DNA from: Nocardiopsis gilva YIM 90087 | GTDB lineage: Bacteria > Actinomycetota > Actinomycetes > Streptosporangiales > Streptosporangiaceae | Direction: 5' to 3' | Length of the DNA stretch: 64,000 nt | Assembly (NCBI RefSeq): GCF_002263495.1 | Contig: NZ_CP022753.1 | Span: 4,030,001-4,094,000, forward strand | In this document: piece by piece, positions 16,108 through 26,477 of the stretch | How positions within the stretch are numbered: position 1 is the first letter of the stretch | Layout of the letters: every line of letters begins with the position of its first letter | The notes under the pieces: generated by a model | Told to the model about the DNA's origin: nothing | Seen by the model: the letters and a program-made list of their open reading frames with translations, nothing else | Databases searched by the model: none | Made by a program: the position numbers and the translations under genes

Positions 16108-18138
16108 TCACAGCAGTTCCGGGCGGCACCATTCCTTGCCGAGCACATGGTGGTCGAGGAAGGCGAACACCGTCTCGTACCAGACCCTGATGTTGCCCGG
16201 GGTGAGCACCCAGTGGCTCTCGTCCGGGAAGTACAGGAACTTGGCGTCCACCTCGTGGCTGACCAGATCCCACCACAGCCGCAGGCCTTCCCCGATCGGC
16301 ACCCGGTAGTCCTTGTCCCCGTGGATGACCAGCATGGGCGTCGTGATCCGGGACACGTGCCGATGCGGGCTGTTGAGCTCGTAGCGCTCCGGCTGGCTCC
16401 GGGGGTCGCCGAACTCGCGCGCCCACACCCACGGGGCGTCGGTGGAGCCGCCGAAGGCGTCCAGGCCCCAGAGCGAGGCGTGCGCGACGATCGCCTTGAA
16501 GCGGTCGGTGTGCCCGGCGATCCAGTTGGCCATGTAGCCGCCGAAGGACCCGCCCATCATGGCGGTGCGCTCGGCGTCGATGTCGGCGCGGGCGACGGCG
16601 GCGTCGGTGATCGCCATGACGTCGGCGAACGTGCACGGCCCCCAGCGGCCCCAGGCGCGGCGGAGCATGTCCTGGCCGTACCCGGTCGACGGCGCCGGGT
16701 CGGGCAGCAGTACGGCGTACCCCCGGGCCGCCAGCAGCCACGGGTTCCACCTCCAGGTCCAGCCGTTGAAGCTCAGGTAGGGGCCGCCGTGCACCCACAC
16801 CACCAGCGGAGCCGGGGAGTCGGCCGCAGCGTCGCCGGGCAGCACCAGCCAGGACCGCAGCGGGGTGCCGTCCTCGGCCACCGTCTTGACCTCGGTGAGC
16901 GTGCCGGGGACGTCGAGGGGCGCCTGCGGGGCCGTGAGCGACGTCGGCCGCCCCTCGGTCGCCGCGCCGTCCAGGCGCACGGGCGCGGGCGCGGCGTCCC
17001 AGGCGTCGCGCAGGGCATAGAGCGTGTGGGCGTCCGGGGCCGGGTTGAGGCAGCTGTAGGCACCGTCGTCGCCGGTCACCCGGGTCAGCGAGGTGGTGGC
17101 GAGGTCGACGCGGAACACCGGGCGGCGGCCGTGGTGGTCGGCGACGAAGAAGACGGCCGAGGAGTCGGCGGCCCAGGTGTACTCGCGCGGCCACAGCTCG
17201 GCGTCGGGCAGCAGGTCGCGCCCCTCGCCGGTGGTGAGGTCCACGAGCCAGAGCGTGCAGTCGCGGGGTTCGCCGTCGTAGTCGCCGTCGAAGGTGCGGA
17301 GCATCACCGCGTACCGCCCGTCGGGGGAGACGCGGGGGTGCTCGAACTCGAACGTCGTGCTGGTGGCCAGCACGGCGCGCTCCCCGGTGCCCACGTCGAC
17401 GGTGACGACCTCGCTGCGCCACACGCCCCTGCCCGCGTGCACCTGCCAGCCGGTGACGACCGTGCCGCCGTCGGGGGTGACCTCCCCGGTCTGCTCGATC
17501 AGTGCCTTGCCCGCGTCGGGGGTGAGGTCACGCGCCTCCCCCAGTGGCGACGCGGCGTCGGCCGGGGGCGCGGCCGCGTACATCCGCGGGAGGTCGGGGC
17601 CGACATCGTGGTCCCAGTAGCGGACGGGACTGGACTCGTGCAGGATCGCCGTCACCCCGCTGTCCATGCGGGCGGTGCGCCACTCCGCGTCGGCCTGGGC
17701 GCACTCGGCGTCGGGCCGGGTCGCGGCGGTGTAGGTGACGGTGCCGCGGTCACGGGCCACGGAGAAGGCCTTGACGCCGCCCGCCGGGGCGGCCACCTGG
17801 CGCGCCTCCCCGCCCTGCGCGGGCAGCAGCCACAGCGCGGGGGTGCGCGCGTCGGCGGACCCGTTCGACGCGGCCTCGGCGTCGGCGCGGGTGGAGGTGA
17901 ACAGCACCGACCCGTCGGGGAGGAAGGCCGGGCCGACTCCCCGGCGCTGGAGCGGGTGAGGCGGCGCGGCTCGTGTTCGCCCGCCGGGTCGATCTCCCAC
18001 AGAGCCGTCCCAAACGACGTGCCGTCGGGTTGAGCTCGCTCACGGGCGCGACGAGCCGGGTCCCGTCGGGGAAAGCCGCAACCCGTTGACGCGGCGCAAC
18101 CTGACGTAGTCGGGCAGCTCATACCAGGAACGGACCAC
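16108..18138 (-). CDS. S9 family (prolyl oligopeptidase-type) peptidase, N-terminus frameshifted as sequenced
   Basis: The C-terminal 600-odd residues are open: beta-propeller repeats followed by an alpha/beta hydrolase domain with the Ser in GGSFGGYMANW (S532), Asp in HGDKDYRVP (D611) and His in DESHWV (H643), numbered on the repaired protein. The true start is the GTG at 18138 after GGGAGG, giving VRSWYELPDYVRLRRVNGL. The frame then breaks three times, near 18067-18071, 18025-18030 and 17936-17943. Restoring one G/C at each gives a continuous 677-residue protein (LWEIDPAGEHEPRRLTRS, then AFLPDGSVLF). The enzyme would cleave oligopeptides; no signal peptide is seen, so it is probably cytoplasmic. 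Confidence 0.88.
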
Positions 18139-18246
18139 AGCGAACCTCCCGCGTTGTCGACTTTTCGGCCTGGGGGCGACCCTACCGAGGGCGTGTGCGG
18201 GGTGGGCGGGCGGTCGCCCCCCGGCGCCGCGCGGGCGCGGGGCGTG

Positions 18247-19158
18247 TCAGGACACCACGTCCTTGTCCCGGAAGTGCCGGAACGCCCAGGCGATGAGCAC
18301 GGTCGCGTACGAGAACGACACGGCCGCCCCGCGCGCCATCCCGTCCCAGGGCAGTTCCGGGCGCAGCGCGTCGGTCCAGGCGAACATCCAGTAGGCGGGG
18401 AGGAACTCGCGGATGGCGCCGAGCGCCTCGACCGCCTCCAGGATGTTGGACATGATGATCAGCGCGACGGCACCGCCGACGGCCCCCAGCGGGGAGTCGG
18501 TGGCCACGGTCAGCGCGAACGCGGTTCCGGCGACCACGAGCAGCGCCACCATCAGGTAGCCCACCACGATGCCGATCCGCAGGAAGGAGTCGGCCAGGCT
18601 CGGCGCGGGGCCGACCGCGGGCAGCTCGATGGGCTGCCAGCCGTAGGCGAGGCCGCCCGCGATCAGCGCCATCAGCGCCAGCGTGAGGACACCGGCCGCG
18701 CTGAGCGCGAGCGCGATGAGCAGCTTCTGCCGCAGCAGCCGCATGCGCGGGACCGGCGCGGCCAGCAGGTAGCGCAGGCTGGACCAGCCCGCCTCGCTGG
18801 CCACGGTGTCGCCGCAGAACAGCGCGACCACGACGACGAGCAGGAAGCCCGCGGCCACGTACAGCGTGAACACGGTGAAGTTGAACGCGCCGGTGGTGGC
18901 CAGGTCCAGCAGGTTCCAGCTGGGTCCGCCGCCGTCGGAGTCCCCGCTGTCCACCGCGAAGGCGATCACCAGCAGCCAGGGAATCAGCAGCAGGAAGCCG
19001 AACGTCAGCAGGGTGCGCCGACGGCGCAGCTGGCGGCTGAGCTCCACGCGCAGCGGAAGTGTGTGCCGTACATGGCGGTCGGGTCGGCTCGACTCGCTGA
19101 TCGCTCCTCCTCGCTGGCTCACCCCGCCGCCCGACACGTCGGGCTGTGCTCCGCTCAC
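18247..19158 (-). CDS. ABC-2 type transporter permease
   Basis: A 303-residue integral membrane protein with six predicted helices: TFGFLLLIPWLLVIAFAV, TVFTLYVAAGFLLVVVVAL, ALALSAAGVLTLALMALIAG, GYLMVALLVVAGTAFAL, VGGAVALIIMSNIL and a last one near the C-terminus. A large extracytoplasmic loop lies after TM1. It overlaps the end of the hydrolase-ABC gene by four bases (ATGA type), so it is the membrane partner of that ATPase. The substrate is unknown; ABC-2 permeases usually export lipids, peptides or drugs. Confidence 0.88.
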   Translation of the reverse strand: MSGAQPDVSGGGVSQRGGAISESSRPDRHVRHTLPLRVELSRQLRRRRTLLTFGFLLLIPWLLVIAFAVDSGDSDGGGPSWNLLDLATTGAFNFTVFTLYVAAGFLLVVVVALFCGDTVASEAGWSSLRYLLAAPVPRMRLLRQKLLIALALSAAGVLTLALMALIAGGLAYGWQPIELPAVGPAPSLADSFLRIGIVVGYLMVALLVVAGTAFALTVATDSPLGAVGGAVALIIMSNILEAVEALGAIREFLPAYWMFAWTDALRPELPWDGMARGAAVSFSYATVLIAWAFRHFRDKDVVS

Positions 19159-22100
19159 GGCCGCTCCCCCGCCTCTGTGTCTTTGCTCGCGCTCGTCTCC
19201 TCGCTCGTCTCCGCCGCCGAAGCGATACGGCCTTCGGCACCCGGCAACGACGACTCCGCTCGCCGCTCGGCGCTGCCGATCAGCGACAGGAACGCGTCCT
19301 CCAGGCGCCGCCGCGGCACGACGCGCTCAACCGGGATGTCCGCTGCGACGAGCGCCGTTACGAGCTGGGCGACGGTCCCCTCCCGCAACCGGACGACCAG
19401 TCCGTCCTCGGCGGGCTCGGCCTCGGCGACGCCGTCGATGGCGCGGACGCGGTCGGCCACGGCGGCGGGGTCCGGCACACCGACGAGGACGGAGTCCCCT
19501 TCGCCCACGATGTCGGCGACCGGACCGGCGGCGACGTGCCGCCCGCGGTCCATCACCACGACGTGGGTGCAGGTCTGCTCCACCTCGGCGAGCAGGTGGC
19601 TGGAGATGATCACGGTACGGCCGGTGGACGCGTAGTCCACCAGGACATCGCGCATCTCGCGGATCTGGGGCGGGTCGAGCCCATTGGTGGGTTCGTCCAG
19701 GACGAGCAGGTCGGGCAGGCCGAGCATCGCCTGGGCGATGGACAGCCGCTGCCGCATGCCCTGGGAGTAGGTGCGCACCGGGCGCTCCAGCGCCGCGCCG
19801 AGGGCGGCGATACGCACGGCCTCGTCGATGCCGGACTCGGCCATCGGGCGACCGGTGGCGCGCCAGTACAGTTCCAGGTTGGCCCGGCCGGACAGGTGCG
19901 GCAGGTGGCCGGGGCCCTCGACGAAGGAGCCCAGGCGGGCCAGGGCGGGGGTACCGGGGACGACCTTGTGGCCGAAGACGCGGATGTCGCCCGCGTCGGG
20001 GCGCACCAGGCCCATGAGCATGCGCAGGGTCGTGGTCTTGCCCGCCCCGTTGGGGCCGAGCAGGCCGAGTACCTGGCCGCGCTCCACCCGCAGGGAGAGG
20101 TGGTCGACCGCGAGGTAACCGTTGGGGAAGCGCTTGGTCAGGCCCTCGATACGCAGCGGCACGTCGGCGAGGTCCGCGTCGACCGGCGCCGGTGCGGTCC
20201 TGCGCCGACCGACGAGCAGCAGCCCGGCGGCCACGATCAGCGCGGACAGCGGAAGCGCCCAGGTCCACACGGGCAACACGTGCCGGGGAGTGACCAGCTC
20301 GGGCTGGGTGGGCAGGGTGAGGCCGGCCTGGGGGTCGGGCAGGCCGATGCCGTAGGTCGCGGCGGTGCTGGGCCGGTCGTAGGCCATGTCGGTGGTGCTC
20401 ACCGCGAAACGGAGGGTGTGTCCCTCGGCGAAGGTGTGGTCGATCGCCGGGAGGCGGATCTCCACGTCGGTGCCGTCCGCCGTGAGGGGCACGCGCACGG
20501 GGGCGACCAGCTGGCGCGGCAGCGCGGCCGTGCCGTCGGCGCTGACGTCGTAGACCTTGGCGAAGAGGACGGCCTCGGTGGGGGCGGCCTCTACGTCGTC
20601 CCTCTGGTCGTCCCTGTCGGCCGCTGCCGTGTCCCCGGCGTCGGTGACGCGGACGGTGATCGTCGGTGCGCCGGTCACGGTGAGGTCGGAGTCGAGGGGA
20701 GCGGACTCGAACGTCGCGGCCTGCCCGGGGATGTCCAGGGAGAACCCGGCGCCGCCGGGCAGGTCGCCGCCGAGGCCGCCGAGGGCGCCGAGGCCGGGAA
20801 CCGCGGAAAACCCGGCGGGCGAGCCGCCCGGCGGGGCCACGATCTCCTGGACTCCGTTGTCGTCTCCCGCCCCTCCGTTGAGCGGGACGGACTCCGCGTC
20901 CGTCCCGTCCAGGCCCGGGTAGGCCGACGTGCGGGCGGCGCGGGGGATCGTGCCCTGGCGGGTCGAGCGGCCGCCGTTGCTGACGTGCTGGGGGCGGGTC
21001 ACCGAGAACCCGGTCTCGGCGTCGGCCGCGCCGTCGCCCGTGAGCCAGGCGTCGAACCAGTCGCGAATGGCCTCGGTGGTGTCCTGGCCCTCGGGGGAGG
21101 CGGCGTCGTGGCCGCCCTCGGTCCACATGACGTCCAGGGGGACGTCGTTGTCCTCCAGTGCCCGTGCGGTGGCGTCGGCCTGGTCGAGGGGGAACAGCGA
21201 GTCCTGCATGCCCTGGACGAGCAGGGTGGGGGCGGTGATGTCGTCGACCACCGAGGCGGGGCTGTTGCGGCGCAGCAGGTCGAGCATCTTCTGCGAGGGG
21301 CGGCCGTGCTCGGCGGCGTCGACATACAGGTCGCACACTTCGGGGCGGAAGCGCCCGCAGCGCGCCGAGCCGGGGTCGTCCGCTGTCGCGTCCCCTGCGG
21401 CGGGGCCGCTGGGCGCCCGTGCGGGGTCCGAGGCGGGGGCGTCGTCGGGGCGTTGGCGCCGCCGGGTGCCCCGGGCCCGCCCGCACCGCCGAGTCCGCCG
21501 AGTCCGCCGGGGTCCTGGGTGCCGACGCTGCCCGCGGTGAACAGGAGTCCGGCCCACATCTGCTTGTAGACGCCGTTGCGCGGCCCGTTGCCGGAGGCGT
21601 CGGGGAAGAGCGCGTCGGCCAGGTCGTTGTAGGTGGAGCGCGGGGCAATCGCGTCGATCCGGTCGTCGGTCCCGGCCGCCAGCAGGGTGACGGCGCCGCC
21701 GTAGGAGCCCCCGGTCATACCGACGCGCGGGTCGCCCTCGCCGTCGAGCTGGATCTCTGGGCGCTGGGCCAGCCAGTCGAGGAGGCGGGAAACGTCGGCG
21801 ACCTCGTAGTCGGGGTCGTTGAGCCCGATCTCCCCGCCGGACGCGCCGAACCCCCGGGCCGTCCAGGTCAGCACGGCGTATCCGGCCTCGGCCAGGGCGG
21901 CCGCCTCCTCCCGGCTGGTCTCCTTGCTGCCGGCGAAGCCGTGCGCGACGAGGACCGCCGGAACGCGGCCCTCGACGCCGTCCGGGAGGAAGAGGCTGGT
22001 GTCGAGCCCGATGTGGGTGTCGCCGCCGGGTTCCTCCGGGACGTCGACGACCTGGTCGACCACCCGATAGGCCCCGCCGTCGTCGTCCCCCGGACCGGTC

Positions 22101-22198
22101 GCGGCGATGGCCCCGGCGACGACGGCCAGGGCCAGGAGGGCGACCGGGATGGTCGCGCGTGAACGAGCACGCGTCAGCCAGGCTCTCACGCGATGCAT
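19155..22198 (-). CDS. Fusion of X-Pro dipeptidyl-peptidase-like (CocE/S15) hydrolase with an ABC transporter ATPase; one frameshift as sequenced
   Basis: Repaired length is 1014 residues. In order: TM near the N-terminus (IPVALLALAVVAGAIAA); alpha/beta hydrolase with Ser165 in GGSYGGAV and His in TEGGHD; jelly-roll C-terminal domain of the S15/CocE type (GAPTITVRV...FAEGHTLRFAVSTTD); second TM (VWTWALPLSALIVAAGLLLVG); then an ABC ATPase with Walker A GPNGAGKTTT (K721), signature YSQGMRQRLSIAQAM and Walker B LLVLDEPTNGLDP. This topology puts the hydrolase outside and the ATPase inside. The break is near 21447-21450, where one missing C separates GGANAP from DDAPASDP. The next gene is its ABC-2 permease. 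Confidence 0.85.
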
Positions 22199-22347
22199 CG
22201 TAGCCGTCGTCCCAGGACGGCGGCGGGCCGTGCGGTTGTGACCTTGGGCCGCGGCGACGGCGGGTCGGCCGCCCATGCGGCCATCCGCGAGGTCACGGCC
22301 CCACCGCGAGGGTGCGGGTGATGATGATCACAGCGCGCCGGTGCCGG

Positions 22348-23379
22348 TCACCGGGGTGCGCAGCAGGTGGGCGAGCCCTCGGGGCAGCCGGGGAGCGTGC
22401 TCAGCCCGACGCGCTCGGCGCCTGTCGCCCGCTCGGTGATGAGCTCGCGCGCCATCGCCACGAACTTCGGGTGGGCGCCGGGGCACAGCGCGCGCTCGAA
22501 GGCGATCCCCAGGCGGCGCGCGGTCTCCACCGCCTCGTGGTCGAGGTCGTACTTGACCTCCATGTGGTCGGAGACGAACCCGTGCGGGACGGTGACGACC
22601 GCCGACACGCCCTCAGCGGCGAGCTCCTCCAGCCGGTCGTTGATGTCGGGCTCCAGCCAGGGCTGGCTCGGCGGGCCGCTGCGGCTCTGGTACACGAGCT
22701 CGTAGTCGTGCCCGCCGCCCAGGCGCTCGGTGACCAGCCGCGCCACCTCCTCCAGCTGCGCGACGTACGCCCCGCCCGGCCCGTACCCCTGCTCGGGGGC
22801 GCCGCTGGCGGCGGCCATGGCGGTGGGAATGGAGTGGGCGGAGAACAGCAGCCGCGCCCCGGACCGCTCACTCTCGGGCAGCCGGTCGAGCGCGGCGCGG
22901 GCGTTCTCGACCAGCGGCTCGATGAAGCCGGGGTGGTCGAAGAACGGGCGGATGAGCTCGATCTCCGGTGCGTCGGGGCCGACGGCCGCACGCGCCGCCT
23001 CGATGTCGTTGAGGTAGGCGCGGTGGCTGGAGTAGTTGCTGTAGGCCGAGGTGGCCAGCGCGACGACGCGGCGGACGCCGTCCTTGGCCATCTGCGCGAC
23101 GGTGTCGGTGAGCATCGGCTCCCAGAAGCGGTTGCCCCAGTAGACGGGCAGGTCCACCCCGTTGGCGGCGAAGTCGGCGCGGATCGCCTCGATCAGGTCG
23201 CGGCACTGCTGGTTGATCGGGCTCACACCGTCGAACAGGTAGTAGTGCTCACCGACCTCCGCCAGTCGCTCGCGGGGGATCCCGCGTCCGCGAGTGACGT
23301 TCTCCAGGAACGGGATGACGTCGTCGACGGCCTCCGGGCCGCCGAAGGAGATCAGCAGAAACGCGTCGTAGGGCCTCAT
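22348..23379 (-). CDS. cpfC: Coproporphyrin III ferrochelatase
   Basis: A 343-residue class II chelatase (formerly HemH). It starts MRPYDAFLLISFGGPE, followed by the actinobacterial block ENVTRGRGIPRERLAEVGEHYY and SPINQQCRD. The catalytic His and Glu regions are seen in ATSAYSNYSSHRAY and VPHGFVSDHMEVKYDLD. The C-terminus has clustered cysteines (LPGCPEGSPTCCAPR) as in [2Fe-2S] ferrochelatases. In actinobacteria the enzyme inserts iron into coproporphyrin III. The ATG at 23379 was preferred; another ATG three codons upstream is possible and neither has a strong ribosome-binding site. Confidence 0.93.
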   Translation of the reverse strand: MRPYDAFLLISFGGPEAVDDVIPFLENVTRGRGIPRERLAEVGEHYYLFDGVSPINQQCRDLIEAIRADFAANGVDLPVYWGNRFWEPMLTDTVAQMAKDGVRRVVALATSAYSNYSSHRAYLNDIEAARAAVGPDAPEIELIRPFFDHPGFIEPLVENARAALDRLPESERSGARLLFSAHSIPTAMAAASGAPEQGYGPGGAYVAQLEEVARLVTERLGGGHDYELVYQSRSGPPSQPWLEPDINDRLEELAAEGVSAVVTVPHGFVSDHMEVKYDLDHEAVETARRLGIAFERALCPGAHPKFVAMARELITERATGAERVGLSTLPGCPEGSPTCCAPR

Positions 23380-23506
23380 AGATTCCATGAAACCAGGCCA
23401 CGGAGGCCGCCCCGTCCCGGTCCGGGCGCGGTGGCGCGTAACGATCGTCACCGAATGGTCGGCCCACCTTCACCCGCGCGCGGAAGTGTCGGTAGCGTGC
23501 CAAGGC

Positions 23507-24808
23507 ATGACGAACGTGTTGTGGACCACATGGCCTGGGACACATCGGGCTCGGCCGCGCCGGATGGAATCCCCCAACGACTCCAGCGACGTCGTCTCGG
23601 CTGTCCGCGCGGCGGCTGAGGAGGGCAACCGGGTGCGGATGGTGGGCACCGGCCACTCCTTCACCGACGTCGCGATCACCGACGGCACCCTGCTCTCCCC
23701 CACGTCGCTGACCCGGGTGCGCGATGTGGACCCCGCGGCCGGAACCGCCACGGTCGAGGCCGGGCTGCCGATATGCGATGCCAACGAGGCGCTGCACACG
23801 CACGGCCTGGCCCTGGCCAACATGGGCGACGTCGCCGTGCAGACGATGGCCGGTGCGATCCAGACCGGGACCCACGGCACCGGCCGCGACGTCGGCGGCC
23901 TGGCCTCGCAGGTCGTGGGCATGGAACTGGTGCCCGCCGACGGCAGCGTGGTGACCTGCTCGGCCGAGGAGAACACCGACCTCTTCCACGCCGCGCGGGT
24001 CGGCCTGGGGGCGTTCGGGATCGTCACCGCGCTGACCCTGGCGGTGCGCCCGTCCTTCCTGCTGCGCGCCCAGGAGATCCCGATGCCGCTGGAGGAGGTG
24101 CTGGAGAGCTGCGCGCGGCTGCGCGCGGACAACGAGCACTTCGAGTTCTTCTGGTTCCCGCACACCGGGCGCACCTACACCAAGCGCAACAACCGGGTGG
24201 AGGGACCCGCCCACCCGGTCGGTCCGTTCCGCGCCTGGCTCGACGACGAGTTCCTCGCGAGCACCGTCTTCGGCCTGGCCAACCGGACCGGGCGGCGCTC
24301 CCCCGCGGCGATCCCCGCGATCAACCAGATCTCGGCGCGCGCCCTGTCGCCGCGCACCTACACCGACACCTCCTACAAGGTGTTCGCCAGCACCCGGCGG
24401 GTGAAGTTCGTCGAGATGGAGTACGCCATCCCCGTCGAGAACCTCACCGACGTGCTCCGCGAGATCCGCTCGATCATCGACCGCCGCAACCACCGGATCA
24501 GCTTCCCGATCGAGGTGCGCTTCGCCCCGGCCGACGACGTCTGGCTGTCCACGGCCTATGGCCGGGCCACCGCCTACGTGGCCGCGCACGTCTACCAGGG
24601 CGCGCCCTACGAGCGGTACTTCGCCGACCTGGAGGCCGTCTTCACCTCGGTGGGCGGACGGCCGCACTGGGGGAAGATGCACACCCGCGACCGCGCCTAC
24701 CTGGAGTCCGTCTACCCGCGTCTCGGCGACGCCATGGCCGTCCGCGACCGGGTCGACCCGAAGCGCCGGTTCGCCAACACCTACCTCGACGGCGTCCTGG
24801 GGCGCTGA
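23507..24808 (+). CDS. FAD-linked D-arabinono-1,4-lactone/L-gulonolactone oxidase family protein
   Basis: A 433-residue flavoprotein. The N-terminal FAD_binding_4 domain contains GTGHSFTD with H50, the usual covalent FAD attachment site, followed by QTGTHGTGRDVGGLASQVVG. The C-terminal ALO domain ends HWGKMHTRD...RVDPKRRFANTYLD. These enzymes oxidise sugar-1,4-lactones to ascorbate-like products using oxygen or another acceptor; the physiological substrate in actinobacteria is uncertain. The ATG at 23507 gives MTNVLWTTWPGTHRARP, the typical family start. It diverges from cpfC. Confidence 0.9.
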   Translation: MTNVLWTTWPGTHRARPRRMESPNDSSDVVSAVRAAAEEGNRVRMVGTGHSFTDVAITDGTLLSPTSLTRVRDVDPAAGTATVEAGLPICDANEALHTHGLALANMGDVAVQTMAGAIQTGTHGTGRDVGGLASQVVGMELVPADGSVVTCSAEENTDLFHAARVGLGAFGIVTALTLAVRPSFLLRAQEIPMPLEEVLESCARLRADNEHFEFFWFPHTGRTYTKRNNRVEGPAHPVGPFRAWLDDEFLASTVFGLANRTGRRSPAAIPAINQISARALSPRTYTDTSYKVFASTRRVKFVEMEYAIPVENLTDVLREIRSIIDRRNHRISFPIEVRFAPADDVWLSTAYGRATAYVAAHVYQGAPYERYFADLEAVFTSVGGRPHWGKMHTRDRAYLESVYPRLGDAMAVRDRVDPKRRFANTYLDGVLGR

Positions 24809-24836
24809 CCGCGCCCCCTGGCCAGTCCGCAGGAGC

Positions 24837-24868
24837 GGCGGCACCACCCGTGACCGGGCGGTGCCGCC
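24837..24868. terminator. Bidirectional hairpin terminator
   Basis: Stem 24837-24845 with 24860-24868, extended after one mismatch by 24847-24850 with 24855-24858, and a 4-base loop. It lies between the convergent oxidase gene and the repeat-tailed membrane protein gene. Confidence 0.65.
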
Positions 24869-24889
24869 TGCGTCGGGACGCGCCCGGCG

Positions 24890-25944
24890 TCATCCCCCGG
24901 CGCCCGCGGAGGGGGCCGTGTTCGGGGCCCGCTGGTCCGAGCCGCCGCCCGTTCCACCAGTACCGCCGTCCTGTTGCCCGGTGTTCCCGCTGCCACCGGA
25001 GGTGCCGTCGGAGCCTCCGTCGTCGCTTCCCGTGTCACCACCGGTGTCACCGCCCGTGTCGCCACCGGTGTCGCCACCCGTTCCGCCGGAGTCGCCGTCG
25101 GTGGAGTCGTCGGTGTCACCGCCGGTGCCCTGGTCGGTCCCGCTGTCCGTGCCGCCGTTCGGGTCGGCCGTGGCGCCGGTGTCCGGGGTGGGGGTCGGCT
25201 CGTTCTGCTGGGTGGTCCCGCCGTCCTGGCGCCCGGTGTCGGGGGTCGTGCCCGGGTCGGGGGTGTCGGTGGCAGGGGTCTGGCTCTGCCCGCCCAGGAT
25301 GGAGGGGCCCGACTGGACGTCGTTGCCCTGGAGGTTGTCGCTCAGGGTGCGCCCGGTCATCAGCTCGATCGCCAGGATCACCCCATGACGAGGACGAACA
25401 CGACGGCGGCGGGAGGACGACGGCACGCCACCGCTGCCACCAGGTCCGCTCGTCCACGACGTCCTCGGCGTCCTCCGCGGCGTCCCGATCTGGCCTCTCC
25501 CCCGGGAGGCGGCGTCCTCGACAACGGGCATCGCCCGGGTCGCCTCGGTGTCGGCCATGCCGGGCATCGGAATCGCGGCGGTCGCGTCCCCGCACCCGCC
25601 GCGAGCATCGCCTGCGTGGCGTCCGCACCGTAAGACACCGGCGCATCCCCCGCCACAGCGGTGCCGCCGTCGGCCGCCCGCGCGCTGGTCACGCGCTGCC
25701 TGCCAGCGGGGGCCACCTGGGTGCGCTCGGCTAGTTTCTTGGCCTTGTCTCCGCTCTGCTTGACGAAGTGCTGGATCACCGCGCCGCCGACCGTGCTCAT
25801 GACACTCATGGCCGCGGCACCCCCGATGGTGCCCCAGACCCCCAGGTACGAGGCCGCCGACGCGGCGCCGAGCGTGGCGATGCCACCCCCGACGACCTGG
25901 GACATGTTCAGGTCGATCCGCTTCTTTTCCTCGACCTCGCTCAA
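24890..25944 (-). CDS. Membrane protein with Thr/Gly/Asp-rich repeat tail; four frameshifts as sequenced
   Basis: Repaired length is 352 residues. It starts at TTG 25944 directly after GGGGGAGGA with SEVEEKKRIDLNMSQV. A glycine- and alanine-rich hydrophobic hairpin follows (GGGIATLGAASAASYLGVWG; AAAMSVMSTVGGAVIQHF), then a polar linker, a TM (RWRAVVLPAAVVFVLVMGV), ILAIELMTGRTLS, and a tail rich in Thr, Gly, Asp and Pro with four GGDT units. Breaks lie at 25588-25591, 25499-25503, 25411-25413 and 25381-25384; each needs one extra G/C. The family is not recognised. The topology suggests an extracytoplasmic, flexible tail. Confidence 0.6.
25031..25078 (-). repeat. Four tandem 12-bp repeats encoding GGDT units
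   Basis: Units at 25031, 25043, 25055 and 25067 differ only at third-codon-type positions. On the minus strand they encode four consecutive Gly-Gly-Asp-Thr units in the tail of the membrane protein. Confidence 0.8.
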
Positions 25945-26477
25945 TCCTCCCCCTTCCGGCGCCCCCTGACGCCCGTCGGGATTCTCGTCGAACCGTGGGT
26001 GGTTTCGGCCCGGCCGCAACACGATGTCGCGAAGCCGACCTTCTCCATCCCACGCATAAGCGGACAACATACGCGAAGATCGCTAATGTTCTGATAAACG
26101 TCAGAGATTGGATCAATCACCCTGTGATCTCGATCGGCGTGTCGAGTTGCGCCGCCCCACTCGGATGGTGGCGCCCGTCACGCCCGGGGTCCGCGCCGGA
26201 CTCGGCCGCGGTCGGCGGATCGGCGCCTGATGCGCCCGGTGGGGCACAGGCCCGACCGAAACCCTGGTCCCGCCCCTCGGCCGCCGGTCCACTCCCGTGT
26301 CAAGATGGCACGATAGGAGCACCACGACGCTCGCGGCGGCGGCACACACGCCCGGAGGGTCGCCCACAGTTCGGACATGCCGGGCGCGGTACTGGCCGAA
26401 CAACCGGTTGTTGATGAGACTGAGAACATGGGGGATGGCCGAGGACCTACCCTCGACGGGACGCGAAAGGGAGGGCG
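25945..26477. other. 533-base divergent intergenic region
   Basis: It separates the minus-strand membrane protein from sepH and must hold both promoters. The stretch around 26070-26120 is notably AT-richer than the surroundings (CTAATGTTCTGATAAACG). No gene, hairpin or RNA element could be supported; reading frames here lack coding character. Confidence 0.4.

Noticed and set aside
17941-18138. Programmed frameshifting in the S9 peptidase
   Set aside because: Three shifts in 200 bases without slippery sites or downstream structures, and the same error type in unrelated genes, favour sequence error.
25031-25078. Tandem 12-bp repeats considered as a CRISPR-like or regulatory array
   Set aside because: Contiguous, without spacers and in frame; they simply encode GGDT units.
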